The notes beneath the pieces are model-generated. The model was not told where the DNA came from, ran no database searches, and saw only the letters and a list, made by a program, of their open reading frames with translations. Made by a program: the position numbers and the translations under genes. From the NCBI RefSeq assembly GCF_020447105.2, contig NZ_CP096184.1, positions 992,001 to 1,056,000 of the forward strand: DNA of 64,000 nt. Reading direction: 5' to 3'. How positions within the stretch are numbered: position 1 is the stretch's first letter; every line of letters starts with the position of its first letter. Source of the DNA: Demequina sp. TMPB413 (GTDB taxonomy: Bacteria; Actinomycetota; Actinomycetes; Actinomycetales; Demequinaceae). Positions 10,198 through 19,290 of the stretch are shown here, one piece after another.

Positions 10198-12098
10198 TGT
10201 TCGCGCGGGTCGTCGTCGATAGCCCGCTGCCGCACCTCGACAGGCCTTTCGACTACTCCGTCCCTGAAGCACTCGCAGGCGTGGTGCGCGTGGGCAGCAG
10301 GGTGCGTGTCCCTTTCGCAGGCAGGCTCAGTTCGGCCGTGGTGGTGGACCTCTCCGACGAGGCGTCACCTCACGCGTTGAAACCCATCAAATCCGCTGGC
10401 GCCGTCGCTTCCTTCAGCCAAGAGGCTCTGAATCTCGCACGCCAGATCGCGGCACGCTACGGCGGATCACTGTGGGACGTGTTGCGCCTGATGGCGCCCG
10501 CTCGAGTTGCCTCCGTGGAGAAGTTGGACTGGGAAGCGATGGAAGCGGCGCATGTACCAGCCGACCTCGTGGTTGCGTCATCCGAGCACGCGCGCGCCGC
10601 CGGACTGCCGACCGCCCCTGGCAGCCGGACCGTGTGGGCAGCATCGCCAGCGTCGTCGTTCCCCATGCCGGTCGAACCGATACTTGCATGGGCGTTGGCG
10701 GCCATCGCCGATCATGGCTCTGCCATCATCGTTGTGCCGGACGCGCGGGCCGCGCACGCTCTTGCCGCACATGCCCAAAGCCTTGGATTGCGCCGCTGGA
10801 CGGCCCGGTCAGGTGGGCACTTCGCACTCATGGATGCAGACGACGGTCCCTCCCTCAGGTTCGGCTCGTACCTGGCGGCGATGCGGGGAGTGGCGAGGCT
10901 CGTGATCGGGACCAGATCGTCGGCATGGCAACCCGTACCGACTCTGCGCGCCTTGTGTATCTGGGATGAAGGCTCCACGACATTCTTCGAGCCACGCGCT
11001 CCCTACCCGCACTCCAGAACCGTCGCGGCCATGCGGGCTCAACAGACGGAAGCGTCGCTGATGATCGCTGGGTATGCGGTGTCGCCTGACGCCGTGGCGC
11101 TGGTCGAGAATGGCTTCGCCTCGCGTGGAGGGACCGCGTCTCTTCGCGAGTCCTTGCCCCGTGTCGACGTGATCGGGCCCGAGCGGCGGGAACGCGAAGG
11201 TGGCCAGGGCAAGCATTGGATGCCCGCCTCGGTCTGGACCCCCTTGATTGCTGCGGCGCGCGATCGAGTGGCGGCCATCCTGGTGCCACAGTCCGGCTAT
11301 GCGAGCGGACTCAGGTGCTCGCGCTGTTCCACGCCCGCCGAGTGTCCCGAGTGCGGAGGCGACCTTCAGCGCGCATCAGCTCAGGATGCGCCCCAATGCC
11401 GAGAGTGCGAACGCGAGGCGCCGCAATGGCATTGCCCTGAATGCAGAGGTTATCGACTCACGCCGGCGGGTCTTGGCGTGGAGAGACTTGCCGCTCAAGT
11501 GACGCGTATGGCGGCGGGAGTGCCTGTGACCGTCTCCTCGTCCGGTACGGGGGTCGCTGGCGACGGTTCCGTGGCGTCAGGCGTGGTCGTCGCCACCCCG
11601 GCTGCGTTGCCAGCGGTGGCTGGCGGGTATGAGCATTTGGCAATTGTCGGCGCGCGCGTCAACGTGGGTGAGGGCCTGGGTGCCGAGTACGCGACGCTAA
11701 GGCGGTGGATGAACGCCGCAGCTCTCGTGGCACCGCGCGCTGACGGCGGGGTGGTGAGCGTCGTGGGTGACATCCCCGAAGCGCTGCGGCTCGCACTCGT
11801 GGCGTGGGACGGGTGGGACGCGGGAGCAGGAGACCTTGCTCAACGCAAGCAACTGGGCCTTCCTCCTCATCGTCGTGCCATGCGCCTCGACGGGCCTCGC
11901 GATGCGATCGAGGCGTTTGCGCGAGCGGTCGAGGAGGGGCCGTTCGACCTCTCCAGGGACGCGGAAGGCGCGTGGGTGTTGGCCACAAGGGCCGCCATGC
12001 CGGCTCTTGTCGCCGTTGCTCGCTCGCTTGCGGTCGAACGCTCGGCCGCCTCCGCCCAGCCACTGTTCATCAGGGTCGACGCGGTTCCAGGGGCATAG
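10197..12098 (+). CDS. priA: PriA-type primosomal protein with degenerate ATPase motifs
   Basis: Recognised by its N-terminal DNA-binding domain (VDSPLPHLDRPFDYSVP), its position between metK and fmt, and a zinc-binding block at about residues 375-425 with four Cys-x2-Cys pairs (CSRC, CPEC, CREC, CPEC). The helicase core is eroded: no GxGKT P-loop is present and the DEAH position reads DEGS. Actinobacterial PriA proteins commonly lack these motifs, so it probably acts in replication restart by binding forks or partners rather than by unwinding DNA. The reading frame is intact over 633 residues, so it is not a pseudogene. Confidence 0.85.
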   Translation: MFARVVVDSPLPHLDRPFDYSVPEALAGVVRVGSRVRVPFAGRLSSAVVVDLSDEASPHALKPIKSAGAVASFSQEALNLARQIAARYGGSLWDVLRLMAPARVASVEKLDWEAMEAAHVPADLVVASSEHARAAGLPTAPGSRTVWAASPASSFPMPVEPILAWALAAIADHGSAIIVVPDARAAHALAAHAQSLGLRRWTARSGGHFALMDADDGPSLRFGSYLAAMRGVARLVIGTRSSAWQPVPTLRALCIWDEGSTTFFEPRAPYPHSRTVAAMRAQQTEASLMIAGYAVSPDAVALVENGFASRGGTASLRESLPRVDVIGPERREREGGQGKHWMPASVWTPLIAAARDRVAAILVPQSGYASGLRCSRCSTPAECPECGGDLQRASAQDAPQCRECEREAPQWHCPECRGYRLTPAGLGVERLAAQVTRMAAGVPVTVSSSGTGVAGDGSVASGVVVATPAALPAVAGGYEHLAIVGARVNVGEGLGAEYATLRRWMNAAALVAPRADGGVVSVVGDIPEALRLALVAWDGWDAGAGDLAQRKQLGLPPHRRAMRLDGPRDAIEAFARAVEEGPFDLSRDAEGAWVLATRAAMPALVAVARSLAVERSAASAQPLFIRVDAVPGA

Positions 12099-12106
12099 AC
12101 GGCACC

Positions 12107-12112
12107 TACGAT
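12107..12112 (+). promoter_or_regulatory. Candidate leaderless -10 (TACGAT) for fmt
   Basis: TACGAT ends seven bases before ATG 12120, and no ribosome binding site precedes the ATG. Confidence 0.5.
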
Positions 12113-12119
12113 AGAACCC

Positions 12120-13052
12120 ATGCGCTTGATCTTTGCCGGTACTCCCGACGTCGCCATACCTTCCCTCGAAGCACTGATCGACGCAGGGCATGAGATCGCG
12201 CTCGTTGTCACACAGCCGGACGCTCGTGGCAAGCGCGGGAGCGCCCTGCACCCCAGCCCGGTCAAAGTCCGCGCTGAACACCTTGGACTCGACGTGGCGA
12301 CGCCGTCCAAGGCGTCAGATCCAGACTTCGTCGAGAGGGTGCGCGCCCTCGATGCGGACGCAGCCGCCGTGGTCGCCTACGGCCAGATCTTGCGTCCAGC
12401 GCTGCTTGCGGCCACACGACTGGGGTGGGTGAACCTCCATTTCTCGGTGCTACCCGCGTGGCGGGGCGCCGCGCCCGTTCAACGCGCCATCCAAGCCGGC
12501 GACGATGTCACCGGCGCGTCGACGTTCCTGATCGAGGAGGGGCTCGACACCGGACCCGTGATCGGTCAGGCTACCGAGCGCATTCGGCCAACCGACACGG
12601 CGGGAGATCTCCTTGCCCGACTCGCGGTGGTGGGCGCACCACTGCTGAAGGACTCGCTTGAGGCCCTCGGAGGGGGCTATGCGTCACCCGTGGCACAGCC
12701 GGAGGATGGCGTCAGTCATGCGGCCAAACTGAGTCGAGAAGATGCGCTGATCCGTTGGGACCTCCCTGCCCACGTGATCGACCGTGCCATCAGGGCCTGC
12801 ACGCCAGCGCCGGGTGCGTGGACCACGTTGCCGGACGGGTCAACGGCAAAGATCGGTCCGGTGACCGAGGTGGCAGGGCACGGCACGACACCTGGTCTGC
12901 TCAAGAGTGAGGAAGACGGCGTCACCGTCGGCACGGGCACCGCGCCCGTTAAGTTGAGCTGGATCCAACCAGCGGGAAAGAGCGCTATGGACGCTGGGGA
13001 TTGGTGGAGAGGCGCCCGGTGGGGCACCGGCGCACAATTGGGCGAGGCGTGA
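12120..13052 (+). CDS. fmt: Methionyl-tRNA formyltransferase
   Basis: Formylates initiator Met-tRNA using 10-formyl-tetrahydrofolate. It has FAGTPDVAIPSLEAL at the N-terminus, AYGQIL and the signature NLHFSVLPAWRGAAPVQ (residues about 105-122), then a C-terminal OB-like tRNA-binding domain. Length 310 is normal. No peptide deformylase gene is adjacent. The stop overlaps the rsmB GTG (GTGA), so the two are coupled. Confidence 0.96.
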   Translation: MRLIFAGTPDVAIPSLEALIDAGHEIALVVTQPDARGKRGSALHPSPVKVRAEHLGLDVATPSKASDPDFVERVRALDADAAAVVAYGQILRPALLAATRLGWVNLHFSVLPAWRGAAPVQRAIQAGDDVTGASTFLIEEGLDTGPVIGQATERIRPTDTAGDLLARLAVVGAPLLKDSLEALGGGYASPVAQPEDGVSHAAKLSREDALIRWDLPAHVIDRAIRACTPAPGAWTTLPDGSTAKIGPVTEVAGHGTTPGLLKSEEDGVTVGTGTAPVKLSWIQPAGKSAMDAGDWWRGARWGTGAQLGEA

Positions 13053-14422
13053 ACGATCCCGCGCGGCGTGCCGCGCTCGATTGTGTGCTCGCCGTCGAGG
13101 TAGACGGTGCGTACGCCAACCTGGCAATGCCAGGGATTCTGCGCCAGGCCAAGTTGCGCGGCCGCGAGGCGGCGTTCGCGACGGAGCTGGCGTACGGCAC
13201 TCTTCGCATGAGCGGCCTCTACGACGCGGTCATCGCACGCGCAGCAAACCGCAAGCCCGACTCACTCGAACTGCCGGTGAGGGCGATCCTGTGGCTCGGT
13301 GCTCACCAGGCACTGTCGATGAGCACGCCGCAGCACGCGGCCGTCTCCGAGACGGTGGACCTCGCGAAGGCCGTGAACCTGGGCCGAGCGAGCGGTCTCG
13401 TCAACGCGGTGATGCGCAGGATCGTGGAGCGCGATCTCGACGCCTGGCTCGCCGTCGTCGCGCCGGGAAACGGACGGACGGCAGTCGCCACAAGGCACTC
13501 GCACCCCGAGTGGATCGTCGCTGAATTGGAGCGTTCGCTCGCGGCGCGCGGGCGGGCAGGCGAGGTGGAGCAGCTCTTGGCCGCACATAATGTGCCCGCA
13601 GCGGTCACGCTCGTGGCCAGGCCTGGGCTGGTTGATCGCGACGAACTGGCGCGACTGACCGGGGGAGTCCCGACGCCGCTATCGCCTTATGGCGTCACCC
13701 TCGAGAGCGGTTCTCCAGGCGGCCTCGCCGACGTGGAGGCCGGGCGGGCCGGCGTTCAGGACGAGGGCAGCCAGATCGTCGCCGCCGTCATGGCTTCAGA
13801 ACTCGCAAAGCCCTTGGCAGCGGGGGAGCGGTGGCTCGATGCTTGCGCAGGCCCTGGCGGTAAGACGGCCCTGCTCGGCGCTCTGGGGGCCAGCAACGGC
13901 GCGCGTCTCGACGCCGTCGAACTTCATGACCACCGCGTGCGACTCATTGAGCAGAACGTGAGGGCCCTGCCCGTCGGCGCCGTCGACGTGTTTGCCGGGG
14001 ACTCCACCCAGTGGACCGGCGGACCGTACGACCGCATCTTGCTTGACGCCCCTTGCACAGGGATCGGAGCCCTGCGCCGCCGCCCGGAGTCGAGGTGGAG
14101 GCGGTCGGCAGACTCGCTCGAAGAGCTGACGGCGCTCCAGACGGGATTGCTTCGCCATGCGGGCGAACTCCTCGCTCCCGGCGGTGTCATCGCCTACGTG
14201 ACGTGCTCGCCTGTCATTGCGGAGACAACGGACGTCATCGCAGCATCGGGGCTGCGGTCGATCGACGTGCGCCCGGCCGTCGCCGACGTGACAGGAACGG
14301 CCGCCGAAGCGTGGGGCGCGGGGCCCGATGTGCAGTTGTGGACTCACGTCCATGGCACTGACTCGATGTACCTGGCACTTCTTGCGAGGGGACCAGAAGT
14401 CGGCGCTGTCGAGTCGTCCTAG
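13049..14422 (+). CDS. rsmB: 16S rRNA m5C967 methyltransferase RsmB (Sun/NOL1 family)
   Basis: An N-terminal NusB-like RNA-binding domain (residues 1-140) is followed by a SAM-dependent RNA cytosine-5 methyltransferase. Visible motifs are DACAGPGGKT (SAM site), LLDAPCTGIG and YVTCSP, whose cysteines are the catalytic and release residues of the family. GTG 13049 overlaps the fmt stop by four bases and gives 457 residues; in-frame codons upstream lie within fmt. The TAG stop starts the hexamer TAGACT, a likely promoter for the next gene. Confidence 0.93.
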   Translation: MNDPARRAALDCVLAVEVDGAYANLAMPGILRQAKLRGREAAFATELAYGTLRMSGLYDAVIARAANRKPDSLELPVRAILWLGAHQALSMSTPQHAAVSETVDLAKAVNLGRASGLVNAVMRRIVERDLDAWLAVVAPGNGRTAVATRHSHPEWIVAELERSLAARGRAGEVEQLLAAHNVPAAVTLVARPGLVDRDELARLTGGVPTPLSPYGVTLESGSPGGLADVEAGRAGVQDEGSQIVAAVMASELAKPLAAGERWLDACAGPGGKTALLGALGASNGARLDAVELHDHRVRLIEQNVRALPVGAVDVFAGDSTQWTGGPYDRILLDAPCTGIGALRRRPESRWRRSADSLEELTALQTGLLRHAGELLAPGGVIAYVTCSPVIAETTDVIAASGLRSIDVRPAVADVTGTAAEAWGAGPDVQLWTHVHGTDSMYLALLARGPEVGAVESS

Positions 14423-14425
14423 ACT
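14420..14425 (+). promoter_or_regulatory. Candidate -10 (TAGACT) for the AGE-family gene
   Basis: The hexamer starts on the rsmB stop codon. It predicts a leader of about 58 bases containing the hairpin at 14445-14465 and the GCGGAAGG ribosome binding site. Confidence 0.35.
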
Positions 14426-14444
14426 GCGCTTAAGGGTGATGTAG

Positions 14445-14465
14445 CCCGCCAGCAACCGCTGCGGG
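14445..14465 (+). other. Hairpin in the leader of the AGE-family gene
   Basis: CCCGC pairs with GCGGG and, after a single bulged C, AGC pairs with GCT around an AACC loop. It lies 12 bases before the ribosome binding site. I do not recognise it as a known riboswitch. Confidence 0.4.
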
Positions 14466-14489
14466 AAAGATGTCTGCGGAAGGTGTGCG

Positions 14490-15737
14490 ATGACAGTGGC
14501 GAGGCCTGGAAGCGCGGAGTTCAGGGTCCATCAGCGGGCCGACCTGCTGCGTTTTGCCGCGGGGTCTGTCGTTCCAGATGGCTTTGGTTGGCTTGACGAA
14601 TCTGGCTCTGTCTCGCCCGACCACCCCACAGAGTTGTGGATCACGTGCCGTATGACGCACGTGGCCGCGCTCGGGGTGCTTGCCCACGAAGAGCCTGCGC
14701 CAGGCGGTCCAGATGTGGACGCGTTGCGAGCCATGGCGGCTCACGGGGTCAGGGCGCTCGCCGCGGGCGCGTTGCGTGACCGGGTTCACGGCGGATGGCG
14801 CGCCTCAGTTCGTGACGGCGCGAGCGTCAACGGCGCCAAGCAGGCGTATGGACACGCCTTCGTTGTTCTTGCAGCGTCGTCTGCGGCGGCGGCTGGCATC
14901 GACGGAGCGAAGCAGCTACTCGCTGATGCCCTGGCCGTCTCAGAAGAGCGTTTCTGGGATGACGAGCAGGGCCTCTCTGTCGACTCGTGGGACGAGCAAT
15001 GGACGAGTTGCGATCCCTATCGCGGCATCAACGCCAACATGCACACTGTCGAGGCGTATCTCGCGGCGGGTGACGTCACGGGAGAGTCGCTGTGGCACGT
15101 GCGAGCAGGACGCATCGCCGCGCGCGTTGCCGAGTGGGCGAGCGCGCACCAGTGGCGCATTCCCGAGCACTTCACTCCGGAGTGGGTGCCCCTTCTCGAG
15201 CACAACATTGATCAGCCTGCCGACCCCTTCCAGCCTTACGGCGCGACGGTGGGTCATGGCTTGGAATGGGCGCGCTTGCTCCTGGCGACGGAAGCGACAC
15301 TGGCCGAGGCGTCGCCGCCTGCGCTGCGTTCCGCTGCCGTTGCCTTGTATGACCGCGCCGTCGCGGACGGCTGGGCGGCCGACGGCGCCGATGGTTTCGT
15401 GTACACGACGGACTGGCAAGGCAAGCCCGTCGTGCAGGAGAGGATGCACTGGGTGCTCGCGGAGGCCATCAACACCGCGGTGGCGCTCGCCCACGCCACG
15501 GGAGAGGAACGCTACGCGGCGGATCTTGAACGTTGGTGGGACTACGCGAACGATTTTCTGATCGACACCGACAACGGCTCGTGGCGCCACGAACTCGATG
15601 CCATGAATCGTCCTAGCGCGAAAGTATGGCCAGGAAAGCCGGACGTGTATCACGCCTACCAAGCAGCGCTCATGGAGGACGTGCCCCTCACGCCGTCGTT
15701 CGCTCGTGCGCTGTCCGACCTAGGAGGCCTGGGGTGA
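14490..15737 (+). CDS. AGE-family epimerase/isomerase (N-acylglucosamine 2-epimerase fold)
   Basis: An (alpha/alpha)6-barrel enzyme acting on sugars; relatives include mannose isomerase, YihS and cellobiose 2-epimerase. The 415-residue product has three well-placed histidines of the family: GHGLEWARL (near residue 254), MHWVLAEA (near 318) and VYHAYQAAL (near 387). ATG 14490 has GCGGAAGG upstream. No transporter or kinase is adjacent, so the substrate cannot be read from context; mannose/fructose interconversion is a reasonable guess from the family. It is a single gene between rsmB and rpe with its own likely promoter. Confidence 0.83.
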   Translation: MTVARPGSAEFRVHQRADLLRFAAGSVVPDGFGWLDESGSVSPDHPTELWITCRMTHVAALGVLAHEEPAPGGPDVDALRAMAAHGVRALAAGALRDRVHGGWRASVRDGASVNGAKQAYGHAFVVLAASSAAAAGIDGAKQLLADALAVSEERFWDDEQGLSVDSWDEQWTSCDPYRGINANMHTVEAYLAAGDVTGESLWHVRAGRIAARVAEWASAHQWRIPEHFTPEWVPLLEHNIDQPADPFQPYGATVGHGLEWARLLLATEATLAEASPPALRSAAVALYDRAVADGWAADGADGFVYTTDWQGKPVVQERMHWVLAEAINTAVALAHATGEERYAADLERWWDYANDFLIDTDNGSWRHELDAMNRPSAKVWPGKPDVYHAYQAALMEDVPLTPSFARALSDLGGLG

Positions 15738-15771
15738 CCGTACGCGGCGACAAGGATGAGCGTCGTCGCGA

Positions 15772-15777
15772 TAGTGT
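15772..15777 (+). promoter_or_regulatory. Candidate leaderless -10 (TAGTGT) for rpe and the riboflavin genes
   Basis: TAGTGT ends six bases before ATG 15784, with no ribosome binding site between. It could drive the whole rpe-ribD-ribE-ribBA-ribH run. Confidence 0.5.
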
Positions 15778-15783
15778 CGACGT

Positions 15784-16437
15784 ATGAGCGTTCGTATCGC
15801 GCCTTCGATTCTCGCGGCCGACTTTGCCAACCTTGAACGGGAGATCCTCACGGTCTCCAGCGCAGACCTCTTGCACGTTGACGTGATGGATGCGCACTTC
15901 GTACCGAACCTCACGATCGGACTGCCGGTGGTCAAGCGCCTGGCGGAGGTGTCCCCGCTGCCCCTCGACGTTCACCTCATGATCGAACACCCTGACCGCT
16001 GGGCCCCCCGGTATGCCGAGCTCGGAGCAACTTCCGTGACCTTCCACATTGAAGCGGCGGGCAATCCCCGCCAGATCGCGGCCGATATCAGGTCTACAGG
16101 GGCGCGTGCGTCCGTGGCGATCAAGCCAGACACTGGCGCCGACGTCGTCATGGGCCTGCTGGGCGATGTCGACATGGTGCTCGTGATGACAGTCGAACCG
16201 GGTTTCGGAGGTCAGGAGTTCAAGCCGGAGACGCTTGAGAAACTCACTGCGCTGCGCTCTGCCGCACGCGAGGCGGGCACGGCGCTGTGGCTCCAAGTGG
16301 ACGGGGGGATCACCACGGAGACAGCGCCAGCGGCGGTCGCGGCCGGTGCCGACACGCTTGTGGCGGGGTCGGCGGTCTTTGGTCACGAGGACAGGGCAAG
16401 CGCCATCGAGGGACTTCGACTGGCGAGCAGGCCGTAG
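15784..16437 (+). CDS. rpe: Ribulose-phosphate 3-epimerase
   Basis: Interconverts ribulose 5-phosphate and xylulose 5-phosphate; the former is also a riboflavin precursor, which fits its place ahead of the rib genes. TIM-barrel motifs are visible: IAPSILAADFANL, VDVMDAHFVPNLTIGLPVV, LDVHLMIEHP and MTVEPGFGGQ. Length 217 is normal. ribD starts two bases after the stop. Confidence 0.95.
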   Translation: MSVRIAPSILAADFANLEREILTVSSADLLHVDVMDAHFVPNLTIGLPVVKRLAEVSPLPLDVHLMIEHPDRWAPRYAELGATSVTFHIEAAGNPRQIAADIRSTGARASVAIKPDTGADVVMGLLGDVDMVLVMTVEPGFGGQEFKPETLEKLTALRSAAREAGTALWLQVDGGITTETAPAAVAAGADTLVAGSAVFGHEDRASAIEGLRLASRP

Positions 16438-16439
16438 CA

Positions 16440-17459
16440 ATGAACGGGCCGGTTGACGACGCCCAAGCGATGGATCTGGCTGCCTCCTTGGCCGCGCTTG
16501 GGCCGGCCCACGGACCCAACCCCAGGGTAGGCGCTGTCATCGTCAGACCAGATGGTCGCGTCATCGGGGAAGGCTTTCACCGGGGTGCTGGCACGGCGCA
16601 CGCTGAGGTTGCCGCCATCGAGGCGGCGAGGGGAGCGGGTGAGGAACTCGCAGGGTCGACGGCATACGTGACGCTCGAGCCGTGTAACCACACGGGTCGC
16701 ACAGGGCCGTGCACCGACGCCCTCACGAACGCAGGCGTCTCGCGGGTGGTCTACGCGGTAGCTGATCCCAACCCAGAGGCTGGCGGGGGTGCGGCGACTC
16801 TCCGGTCGCGAGGCATCGACGCCTCGCTTGCACCGCACGCCACCGCAGAAGCACTGAACATGCGTTGGCTGTCTTCCTTGAGACTTGGCCGTCCGCACGT
16901 CATCGCCAAGTGGGCTCAGACCCTTGACGGCAAGATCGCCGCGGCCGATGGCACGAGCTTCTGGATTACCGGCAACGAGGCAAGAGATCATGCGCACCAC
17001 ACCCGCGCCAGCGTCGACGCCCTCCTGGTGGGCACCGGCACAGTGATTGCGGATGACCCTGAGCTCTCCGCACGGCCCAGTCGAGTGTCCCAACCCCATC
17101 AACCGCTGCGCGCGATTATGGGCCTGAGCGACACGTCAGGGGCCAAAGTGTGGCGCGACAACAACGCCATCGCCGTGACCACCAGGAGCCCTGAAGAAGC
17201 GCTCGACGCGTTGGCAGCTCGCGAGGTGCGGACGGTCGTGGTCGAAGGTGGCGGGAAGGTCCTCACGGCCTTTCTTCGCGCGGGGCTTGTCGATGAACTC
17301 CACGTCTACGTCGCGCCTGCCCTCCTGGGCTCTGGCATCCCGGCCATCTGGGATCTGGGAATCGGCACCATGACCGACGCGTTGAGGGGTCGGGACGTGA
17401 CGATCACGCCTCTCGGTGTAGATTGCCTGGTCACGGCCATGGTCACGAAGGGAAAGTAA
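16440..17459 (+). CDS. ribD: Bifunctional riboflavin deaminase/reductase RibD
   Basis: Carries out the deamination and side-chain reduction steps of riboflavin synthesis. The N-terminal deaminase has HAEVAAIEAARG and LEPCNHTGRTGPC (zinc ligands). The C-terminal reductase begins near residue 145 with AKWAQTLDGKIA and ends with VEGGGKVLTAFLRAGLVDE. ATG 16440 gives a normal 339 residues; the frame is open further up inside rpe but that part has no deaminase sequence. There is no FMN riboswitch: only two bases separate it from rpe. Confidence 0.95.
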   Translation: MNGPVDDAQAMDLAASLAALGPAHGPNPRVGAVIVRPDGRVIGEGFHRGAGTAHAEVAAIEAARGAGEELAGSTAYVTLEPCNHTGRTGPCTDALTNAGVSRVVYAVADPNPEAGGGAATLRSRGIDASLAPHATAEALNMRWLSSLRLGRPHVIAKWAQTLDGKIAAADGTSFWITGNEARDHAHHTRASVDALLVGTGTVIADDPELSARPSRVSQPHQPLRAIMGLSDTSGAKVWRDNNAIAVTTRSPEEALDALAAREVRTVVVEGGGKVLTAFLRAGLVDELHVYVAPALLGSGIPAIWDLGIGTMTDALRGRDVTITPLGVDCLVTAMVTKGK

Positions 17460-18052
17460 TGTTTACCGGCATCGTTGAGTCGGTCGGCACCGTTACCTCA
17501 GTCGAGGATGGCGGCGCGTCGGCGCGACTCACCATCGCCTCGCCAGGTCTCGGCGGCGATCTAGTCCATGGCGAGTCCATTGCCGTCAACGGAGTGTGTC
17601 TGACGGTGGCGAGCATCGCCGACGACGGGTGGACGGCCGACATGATGCGCATCACGCTGGAGACGTCGGGGCTGGGAAGGCTCACGCCCGGTGCTCGAGT
17701 CAACCTTGAGCGCGCGATGCCTGCGACAGGGCGTCTCGGTGGCCACATCATGCAGGGCCATGTCGATGGTGTCGCCACTCTCGTTGCGCGTGACTCTCAG
17801 GCTGAGTGGGACGATCTCACGTTCGAACTCCCTGCCGAACTGCTGCCCTACGTCGTCCGCAAGGGCTCAATAGCCCTCAACGGGGTGTCACTGACGGTCG
17901 CCGAGCTGAGCGGCAACCGCGCCACGGTATCCCTGATCCCCACGACCTTGTCCGACACCACCTTTGGTGACTTCTCCGTCGGCGACGTTGCCAACGTTGA
18001 GGTCGATGTGATCGCCAAGTATGTGGAGCGGCTGATGGAGTCAAGGTCGTGA
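17459..18052 (+). CDS. ribE: Riboflavin synthase alpha chain
   Basis: Dismutates two lumazine molecules to riboflavin. It starts with the diagnostic MFTGIVESVG and contains two lumazine-binding repeats, each with a GHIMQGHVDG- or NGVSLTVA-type segment, over 197 residues. The ATG shares one base with the ribD TAA stop, and the GTG of ribBA overlaps its own stop. Confidence 0.96.
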   Translation: MFTGIVESVGTVTSVEDGGASARLTIASPGLGGDLVHGESIAVNGVCLTVASIADDGWTADMMRITLETSGLGRLTPGARVNLERAMPATGRLGGHIMQGHVDGVATLVARDSQAEWDDLTFELPAELLPYVVRKGSIALNGVSLTVAELSGNRATVSLIPTTLSDTTFGDFSVGDVANVEVDVIAKYVERLMESRS

Positions 18053-19290
18053 GCGATGCAGTGATCGCGTTGGTGGAGAGAGCTCTCGAAGACCTCAAGA
18101 GCGGCAAGCCGGTCTTGGTGTGCGATTCCCGCGATCGAGAGGACGAGGCCGACTTCATCATGTCGGCCGAGACGGCCACGATGGAGTGGGTGGCATGGGG
18201 AATCCGCCACTCGAGCGGATACCTCTGCGCCCCGATGCCAAGTTCCAAGGCCGACGCTCTCAACCTGCCCTTGATGGTGCCCAATAGCCAGGACCCTCGC
18301 CGCACCGCGTACACGGTGTCGGTGGACGCCGCTTCCGGCGTCACGACAGGGATCTCGGCCGCCGATAGGCATCGGACGTTGCAAGTCCTCTCTCGCGCAG
18401 ACGCGGAGCCCGACGATTTCATCCGTCCTGGGCATGTTTTGCCGCTGCGCGCCGTTGCAGGTGGTGTCCTGCACCGCCCTGGGCATACCGAGGCCGCCGT
18501 GGATCTTTGCCGACTGGCCGGTCTCGAGCCCGTGGGCGTGATCGCTGAACTTGTGAACGACGACGGAACGATGATGCGCCAGGGCGATGCTTCCGCACTC
18601 GCCTCCAAGGAGGGGCTTACCCTCATGACCATCGCCGACCTCATCCACTTCCGCCGCACCAAGAAGGACCTGCCGGAAACCGTCGAGCCGCAGCCACATC
18701 GGGTGCTGTTTGAGGGCGAAGCGAGGCTTCCCACCGCGCACGGCGAGTTCACCGTGAAGGCCTACCGGGACGCGCGTACGGGACACGAGCACGTGGCGCT
18801 GTACAAGCAGCCAATGGGGGATGCCGTTCCCATCGTGCGAGTGCACTCGGAGTGCCTCACGGGGGACGCCTTCTCCTCACATCGTTGCGACTGTGGCCCG
18901 CAACTTGATGCCGCTCTTGATCGGGTCAACGCCGAAGGTGGTGCGGTGATCTACCTCACGGGCCATGAGGGCCGTGGCATCGGGATCATCTCCAAGATTC
19001 AGGCGTACGCGCTCCAGGACGCCGGCAGGGACACCGTGGACGCGAACCTCGAACTCGGACTGCCGGTTGACCGGCGCGAGTACGGGGCCGCTGCTGCGAT
19101 CCTTGAGGACTTGGGCCTGACGCACGTGCGCCTGCTCACCAACAACCCCGCCAAGGTCGAGGGTCTGCGGGCATCCGGCATCACCGTGACGGACAGAGTT
19201 CCTCACCACGTGGGCGATCACCCAGAGAACGAGGCATACAGGCTCACCAAGGTGCAGCGCATGGGGCACCTGACGGGAGAGACCGCATGA
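18049..19290 (+). CDS. ribBA: Bifunctional DHBP synthase / GTP cyclohydrolase II
   Basis: Fusion of both entry enzymes of riboflavin synthesis. RibB (residues 1-205) makes 3,4-dihydroxy-2-butanone 4-phosphate and shows the DREDEAD acidic site, RPGHVLPL and HTEAAVDL. RibA (about 215-413) opens GTP and shows the zinc ligands in [17 protein letters not shown] plus EGRGIGI. Both halves appear intact. The GTG overlaps the ribE stop, and its stop overlaps the ribH ATG. Confidence 0.96.
   Translation: MSDAVIALVERALEDLKSGKPVLVCDSRDREDEADFIMSAETATMEWVAWGIRHSSGYLCAPMPSSKADALNLPLMVPNSQDPRRTAYTVSVDAASGVTTGISAADRHRTLQVLSRADAEPDDFIRPGHVLPLRAVAGGVLHRPGHTEAAVDLCRLAGLEPVGVIAELVNDDGTMMRQGDASALASKEGLTLMTIADLIHFRRTKKDLPETVEPQPHRVLFEGEARLPTAHGEFTVKAYRDARTGHEHVALYKQPMGDAVPIVRVHSECLTGDAFSSHRCDCGPQLDAALDRVNAEGGAVIYLTGHEGRGIGIISKIQAYALQDAGRDTVDANLELGLPVDRREYGAAAAILEDLGLTHVRLLTNNPAKVEGLRASGITVTDRVPHHVGDHPENEAYRLTKVQRMGHLTGETA

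Noticed and set aside
10197..12098. priA as a pseudogene
   Set aside because: The frame is unbroken at 633 residues, the zinc cysteines are intact, and loss of ATPase motifs is normal in actinobacterial PriA.
14426..14489. Possible riboswitch before the AGE-family gene
   Set aside because: Compared with SAM, FMN, guanidine and cobalamin elements, the conserved cores are missing. Only a single hairpin is clear.
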